From contig JAFGGG010000044.1 in the NCBI GenBank assembly GCA_016930675.1, positions 1 to 64,000 of the forward strand: a DNA stretch of 64,000 nucleotides, read 5' to 3'. The position numbers and the translations under genes were made by a program. Positions 60,114 through 64,000 of this stretch are shown here, piece by piece. This stretch comes from Spirochaetales bacterium. Its GTDB lineage: Bacteria; Spirochaetota; Spirochaetia; SZUA-6; RPPD01. Below the pieces are notes generated by a model. That model made no database searches, was not told the origin of the DNA, and saw only the letters and a program-made list of their open reading frames with translations. The stretch's first letter is position 1. Each line of letters opens with the position of its first letter.

Positions 60114-60683
60114 ATGTTGAAAAAACTGGTTCTTAAAAACAGAAGCTACCGCCGGTTTGTGGAAAGCGAAGCGGTCAGCGATAAAATCTTAAGAGAGCTG
60201 GTCGACCTTTCCCGCTACGCGGCAAGCGCTGCCAATAAGCAGCCGCTTAAATATATTCTCTCCTCCACGCCTGAAAAAAACACCCGTATTTTTAGACATC
60301 TCACCTGGGCCAGATCCCTAAGCGGCAACGGCAAACCCAAGAAAGGCGAGCGTCCTTCAGCTTATATTGTTATTTTAGGCGATCGGGAGATTACCGCAAA
60401 CTTCGGAGTCGATCACGGGATAGCGGCCCAAACCATACTCCTGGCAGCAGTGGAAAAGGACCTGGGCGGCTGCATGCTGGGAGCTATAGACCGGGAAGGA
60501 CTGCGCATGAGTTTGGATATCCCCTACCGTTTTGATATTCTGCTTGTTATTGCCCTGGGTAAACCCGCGGAAACAGTGATCATCGAGGACGCCGGGCTTG
60601 AGGGTATTGTCGATTACTGGCGCGACAAAAAGTTGGTGCACCATGTGCCCAAACGCTCTCTGGATGAAATTATTATTGATTGA
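60114..60683 (+). CDS. nitroreductase-family FMN protein
   Basis: 189 residues. NRSYRRFVESEAVSDKILRELVDLSRYAASAANKQPLKYILSS supplies the RxxR-F and SxxNxQPxx FMN contacts; DHGIAAQTILLAAVEKDLGGCMLGAIDREGLR and ALGKPAET complete the fold. NAD(P)H-dependent reduction of an unknown quinone, nitro or aldehyde substrate. AAGGGGG ribosome site just before ATG 60114. Alone on its strand, convergent with the transglutaminase gene. Confidence 0.93.
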   Translation: MLKKLVLKNRSYRRFVESEAVSDKILRELVDLSRYAASAANKQPLKYILSSTPEKNTRIFRHLTWARSLSGNGKPKKGERPSAYIVILGDREITANFGVDHGIAAQTILLAAVEKDLGGCMLGAIDREGLRMSLDIPYRFDILLVIALGKPAETVIIEDAGLEGIVDYWRDKKLVHHVPKRSLDEIIID

Positions 60684-60730
60684 CCGGACTCAGATACCGG
60701 CTTTGCGGCCCTTGAAAAAAACAGCGTTTG

Positions 60731-62224
60731 TCAGCGGTACTCGACTATTTCCAGTTTCATTTTACCCATAATACATATCATCTTTACATACAGCTCATTG
60801 GTGTGGGCCAGATCGCCGCTGTAGATTATCAGATGGGTTGCGTCTACTTCAAACTGATACAGCGCGGCGTCAATCGCTACCCATTGTCCCACAAAAACCT
60901 CGTTCCAGGCATGAAACACAAATTGATTGTCATAATACACCAATCCGATGTTTATTCTGGCGGGAATACCGGAAGCCCGCGCCAGAGCGGCGAACAACAC
61001 GGCAAATTCGGTACAGTCTCCTTCTCTTTTTTCCAGAACCTCTTGGGCCGAAAGAAAGGACATACGATAAGATGGTTTAATATTATTCTGCAGCCAGCGG
61101 GCAATTTTTTTACACGCCCGCCAGGCGTTTTTTTCCCGGCCCGCAATGTCGGCTGCCAAGGATTTAATATCTTCATTATCCGCCTGAATATATTTATTGG
61201 AGCTCAGATACTCTTTATATTCCTCCACAGACGAAAGCGGTAACATCACGGACTCCTCTTCGGAAAACGGTAACCCGGTAATCTCCATATACTGTTCCCC
61301 GCCATGAAAAGCGTACCTTTGTCTTTCATGTTCTATGAACGGCATTTCCTTGTCATCACCTTCCAGAGTTATTTTTAATTTGAGAAAGCCCACCTTTTCG
61401 GGCCGGACAATCTGTTTTTGAACATGGATCGAGAAACTGTCCAGATCCAAAGCGGTCTGGTTGTTCAATATATGGTCTTTCGGTGATTGTTCCATGATGA
61501 GTCCCGTAGTCTTTTCATGTGAATACAAAAGGTTGCCGTACATATCCAGCCAGTCATAGGTGTCCAAAGTGAGACCTTGAGTTTTATTTACGGTCCTGAT
61601 TTCGGAAACCATCCGCTCTCCGCCTTTAAAATCAACCTGCTTTTTCCCGATAACCTCGACCTTGTTTTCATTGAAATCCCCGGTACTGATATCATAACCT
61701 ATATAACTTTTTTCCCAACCGGGCTTTAATCCGGCCTTAAGCATTTGCAATACAATTTGCAGGTCGGTGGCAAAGTTTTCGGGAAGATCGATAGTGGTTT
61801 TTTCGGTCTTGCCTTGAATAATTTCCGTCAACTCCAGAGTCGATTGTTTAATTTCACACTGCTTAAAAACAGGTTCCTGAAAAGAAACATACTGTTGGTA
61901 AATAATGCAGACAGGTTTCAGCTCCGCGGATAATATATTTATGATAACAGTACGGTTTTCCAATTTTTGGGAAAATCTTTCAATGGAAATGTAAACTTCC
62001 GTATACTGGGCAAACACAACCTGATCTTCCCACGTGGACTCAAATACTTGCGTAAAATAATAACCTACCTCCTGGTCAAGGAAAAATATCCTATACCACA
62101 ACTCCTCTTCCAATTTGATCTGTTCCGGGAGTCCAAGCTCGATACTCTTTAGTTTCAGTTCCTGTGCAGGGAGGTTAAGACTGCAAATACCTAAAAATAA
62201 GACGAGGAAAGCTTTTAGTTTCAT
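60731..62224 (-). CDS. exported transglutaminase-like protein
   Basis: 497 residues. Signal KLKAFLVLFLGICSLNLPAQE. A beta-rich N-terminal half (DUF3857-like look) precedes the transglutaminase core: EKREGDCTEFAVLFAALARASGIPARINIGLVYY (Cys 404), FHAWNEVFV (His 438), AIDAALYQF (Asp 452). Acts in the periplasm, either cross-linking or hydrolysing amide bonds. With the small membrane protein (19-base gap) it forms an operon. Distinct from the membrane transglutaminase at 35767. Confidence 0.9.
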   Translation of the reverse strand: MKLKAFLVLFLGICSLNLPAQELKLKSIELGLPEQIKLEEELWYRIFFLDQEVGYYFTQVFESTWEDQVVFAQYTEVYISIERFSQKLENRTVIINILSAELKPVCIIYQQYVSFQEPVFKQCEIKQSTLELTEIIQGKTEKTTIDLPENFATDLQIVLQMLKAGLKPGWEKSYIGYDISTGDFNENKVEVIGKKQVDFKGGERMVSEIRTVNKTQGLTLDTYDWLDMYGNLLYSHEKTTGLIMEQSPKDHILNNQTALDLDSFSIHVQKQIVRPEKVGFLKLKITLEGDDKEMPFIEHERQRYAFHGGEQYMEITGLPFSEEESVMLPLSSVEEYKEYLSSNKYIQADNEDIKSLAADIAGREKNAWRACKKIARWLQNNIKPSYRMSFLSAQEVLEKREGDCTEFAVLFAALARASGIPARINIGLVYYDNQFVFHAWNEVFVGQWVAIDAALYQFEVDATHLIIYSGDLAHTNELYVKMICIMGKMKLEIVEYR

Positions 62225-62242
62225 TATGATCCTCCGGAATCG

Positions 62243-62548
62243 TTACCTGTGCTTAAGCAAAATACTGATAAACCCCAAAGAAATGAATATCAAAGGCAGA
62301 TTACTCAAGATAACCGAAAACATATCAAAAAAGGGAATCCCGAATACATAAAAATCGAAGCTTACGATTTGCAGACCATGAAGCGTTTCAAACAGAATGT
62401 AGGCATAAAGTGACAGTGTTCCCGCGATTATAAATATCCAGGCCAGCTCTCTTGTTTTTGAAAGGTAGAAAATGGCGAAAAAACCGGCCACTCCGCCTAT
62501 GATCAGCCTGATTAAGAAAAATACAAATGAAGCTTCAAATGTTTCCAT
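62243..62548 (-). CDS. small four-helix membrane protein
   Basis: 101 residues from ATG 62548 (GGAGA 8 bases upstream). Helices FVFFLIRLIIGGVAGFFAIFYL, LAWIFIIAGTLSLYAYILFETL and MFSVILSNLPLIFISLGFISILL. No family recognised. It overlaps the control region right after the upstream gene stop (62553), and probably helps localise or regulate the transglutaminase. Confidence 0.75.
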   Translation of the reverse strand: METFEASFVFFLIRLIIGGVAGFFAIFYLSKTRELAWIFIIAGTLSLYAYILFETLHGLQIVSFDFYVFGIPFFDMFSVILSNLPLIFISLGFISILLKHR

Positions 62549-62552
62549 ATTA

Positions 62553-63362
62553 CTATTCTCCAGGTATTTCATGAAAAAGTTTAAGCATTTTTTTTAATTC
62601 TCCATCGGACAGCTCTCCGGGCAAAATGCTGGGCCCGGGGTAAAACGGTGAGAGCACGAATCCCTGCTTTAAAAACGCGAGAAATATCTTATCATACAAT
62701 TTCTGCTTAAACTCTGCCGTAATATATATGCCCCGCTGTTTCCAGCCGGGAGCATGTTTCAACAACTCATTATTATACCATTCCCCTGTTCCGTACTGCA
62801 ATAGATCATAACCGCAGCGGACAAGACCCGCCAAAAGCAGAGGAGAGATTATTTCGGAAGGCGGAAAATCCGTCGGCGGTTTACGCCTAAAACAGACTAC
62901 CACAGGAGCGCCCGACACTGCCAAAGGAAGCAGGGGTACAATAACTTCCGTTTTTTGAGGAATATCGCAAAAAGGACGCCAATAGGCAATGGCCGGCTTA
63001 CCGTCCGCCGGACCATGCGTAAGGGGATCTTGAATCATATCCGACGTAATGTTCTTTTTCAGATAGCGGGCAGCCAGCTCCAATGCCTTGTGCAGGCAGG
63101 TTGCCACGCGAAATGTTTTGTACTGAGGCAACAGCTTCTGAAGCAGCTTTTCCAGACGCTTTTCATAAAGACAGGGCAGATCGGTAATCAGACCTTTGGA
63201 AACCACCTGTTTAAGCACACGGGTAAGCCCCGGCGGTCTGTGCCCTAAAAGAGCGCGGCCGTTCTGTTGATAGAGATCTAGATAACGCCCGCCTTTAAAA
63301 TCATAGAGGTAATACGCGCGAGCCCTTTTTATAGGCGGTATAGCATGAAGCAACTCTGACAC
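62553..63362 (-). CDS. class III aminotransferase-like protein, shortened
   Basis: 269 residues. N-terminus RARAYYLYDFKGGRYLDLYQQNGRALLGHRPPGLTRVLKQVVSKG matches the start of class III PLP aminotransferases, but the glycine-rich cofactor loop and the PLP-binding lysine segment are not recognisable, and the protein is about 150 residues short. The middle carries LLPLAVSGAPVVVCFRRKPPTDFPPSEIISPLLLAGLVRCGYDLL and the end is GFVLSPFYPGPSILPGELSDGELKKMLKLF, like the aminotransferase C-terminus. A PLP-independent derivative rather than an active transaminase. Between gatB (16-base gap) and the membrane protein. Confidence 0.72.
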   Translation of the reverse strand: MSELLHAIPPIKRARAYYLYDFKGGRYLDLYQQNGRALLGHRPPGLTRVLKQVVSKGLITDLPCLYEKRLEKLLQKLLPQYKTFRVATCLHKALELAARYLKKNITSDMIQDPLTHGPADGKPAIAYWRPFCDIPQKTEVIVPLLPLAVSGAPVVVCFRRKPPTDFPPSEIISPLLLAGLVRCGYDLLQYGTGEWYNNELLKHAPGWKQRGIYITAEFKQKLYDKIFLAFLKQGFVLSPFYPGPSILPGELSDGELKKMLKLFHEIPGE

Positions 63363-63378
63363 ATGCGCCTCTCTTTAT

Positions 63379-64000
63379 TTAGTTGCCGCTAATTTTAGCT
63401 TTTATCAGCCGGATTGTCACCTGCGGATTGGCTTTGCCTTTTGTAGCGTTCATTATCTGGCCCATAAGATGCTGTAAAGCCTTTTGTTTGCCCGCTTTAA
63501 AATCAGCCACGGTAGAGGGATTTTCCCGGATTATCTTTTCTACCACATCTTCCAGCTCACCGGTATCAGAGATCTGGGCCAGGCCTTTGGTCTCAACCAG
63601 TTCGGCGGCGGATTTCCGCGAAGCGGCCATCTCCGCAAACACATCTTTGGCGATTTTTCCGCTGATCGTTCCGGCATCCACAATCCGCAGAAGCTCCGTG
63701 ACCTGCCGAGCGGGCACGGGAAACTGTTCTATACTCATCTGCTTTTCATTCAACAGTTTTTTTACTTCGGATAATATCCAGTTGGCGATTCGTTTGGGCT
63801 CTTGATAACCGCGGGCCGCCTCCTCAAAATAATCACAAAGCGCTTTTGATTGGGTGAGGGCCTCGGCGGCTTCCTGCGCAATTCCGTAGTCCTGAACGAA
63901 TCGTCCGCGTTTCTGTTCCGGCAGCTCAGGTATCGACTGCTTTATTTGTTTTATCAGGTTTTGCGAAATGGAGATCGGTTTGATGTCCGGCTCGGGAAAA
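63379..64000 (-). CDS. gatB: Asp-tRNA(Asn)/Glu-tRNA(Gln) amidotransferase subunit B, C-terminal part
   Basis: The open frame runs from 64000 into a stop at 63379 (207 codons visible). FPEPDIKPISISQNLIKQIKQS, LPELPEQKRGRFVQDYG, CDYFEEAARGYQEPKRIANWILSEVKKLLN and the C-terminal YqeY-like domain (AGTISGKIAKDVFAEMAASRKSAAELVE...IIRENPSTVADFKAGKQKALQHLMGQIMNATKGKANPQ) are unmistakable GatB. With GatA and GatC it converts misacylated Glu-tRNA(Gln). The 5' part lies beyond the right edge. Confidence 0.95.
   Translation of the reverse strand, partial: FPEPDIKPISISQNLIKQIKQSIPELPEQKRGRFVQDYGIAQEAAEALTQSKALCDYFEEAARGYQEPKRIANWILSEVKKLLNEKQMSIEQFPVPARQVTELLRIVDAGTISGKIAKDVFAEMAASRKSAAELVETKGLAQISDTGELEDVVEKIIRENPSTVADFKAGKQKALQHLMGQIMNATKGKANPQVTIRLIKAKISGN

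Noticed and set aside
60731..63362. Biosynthetic or toxin cluster around the transglutaminase
   Set aside because: Neighbours are a plain small membrane protein, a PLP-like protein and gatB; nothing ties them to a specialised system.
1..64000. CRISPR array, tRNA and rRNA genes
   Set aside because: No regularly spaced repeats, cloverleaf candidates or rRNA-like segments were recognised by eye; a covariance search would be needed to be certain.

Overview
The window looks like a chromosomal segment of a mid-GC spirochaete-like anaerobe or facultative anaerobe. This is an inference with no rRNA or marker tree behind it. It rests on many small lipoproteins with short lipoboxes, a FecR/TPR/lipoprotein cluster, a MoxR-DUF58-transglutaminase-TPR operon, an SpoIIE partner-switch operon, a flavodiiron/ferredoxin pair and D-lactate dehydrogenase. 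No tRNA, rRNA or CRISPR array was recognised.

Layout. 1-81 is the 3' end of an IS256-type element that appears to clip the last residues of a methyltransferase. 885-9571 is a run of single housekeeping or accessory genes (PfkB kinase, flavin reductase, hydrolase, HAD phosphatase, YchF-like GTPase, CPBP protease, flavodoxin). 9735-12414 is a decaying patch: two unrelated methyltransferases each lost the segment just after SAM motif I, and a HEPN toxin survives only as a 23-codon tail beside an orphan MNT nucleotidyltransferase. 12472-16843 is a coherent nitrosative/redox-stress cluster: YgbA_NO protein, methyltransferase, D-lactate dehydrogenase (behind a palindromic operator-promoter), flavodiiron protein, ferredoxin and a divergent HcpR-like Crp regulator with a palindrome next to its start codon. 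16870-18085 holds VapBC flanked by two copies of a ~120-bp repeat plus an IS3 transposase tail. 18111-21046 is a FecR/TPR/lipoprotein group. 21201-29431 is enriched in secreted hydrolases (GH3, serine hydrolase, GH16, GH13, a putative caspase-fold lipoprotein) and contains a fossil of a second serine hydrolase. 29610-29716 contains a structured, terminator-ended minus-strand RNA candidate. 30141-33349 carries YjbQ, a chorismate synthase homologue without its first catalytic histidine, and a membrane M28 peptidase.

33438-39803 (plus) and 47154-39815 (minus) are two large convergent operons: MoxR/DUF58/transglutaminase/TPR, and GAF/HEAT/FabH/anti-sigma kinase/antagonist/SpoIIE phosphatase. 47219-51765 is a glucose/mannose-type ABC importer operon (binding protein, two permeases, ATPase) with an internal mRNA hairpin and a strong terminator. 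52122-54907 contains lipoproteins, including one that looks like a free-standing RND porter subdomain, and an Imm26-like/leucine-rich protein split by an in-frame amber codon. 55146-58467 is the most distinctive locus: a minimal exosortase (XrtK-like) overlapping a 935-residue membrane protein that ends in MTEP + hydrophobic helix + KKR, i.e. a dedicated sortase and its single substrate. The window closes with an ABM/Fe-alcohol dehydrogenase pair, a nitroreductase, a secreted transglutaminase, a PLP-enzyme-like protein and the 3' part of gatB.

Recurring theme: genes here decay by internal deletion rather than by scattered stops, leaving start regions and ribosome sites intact.
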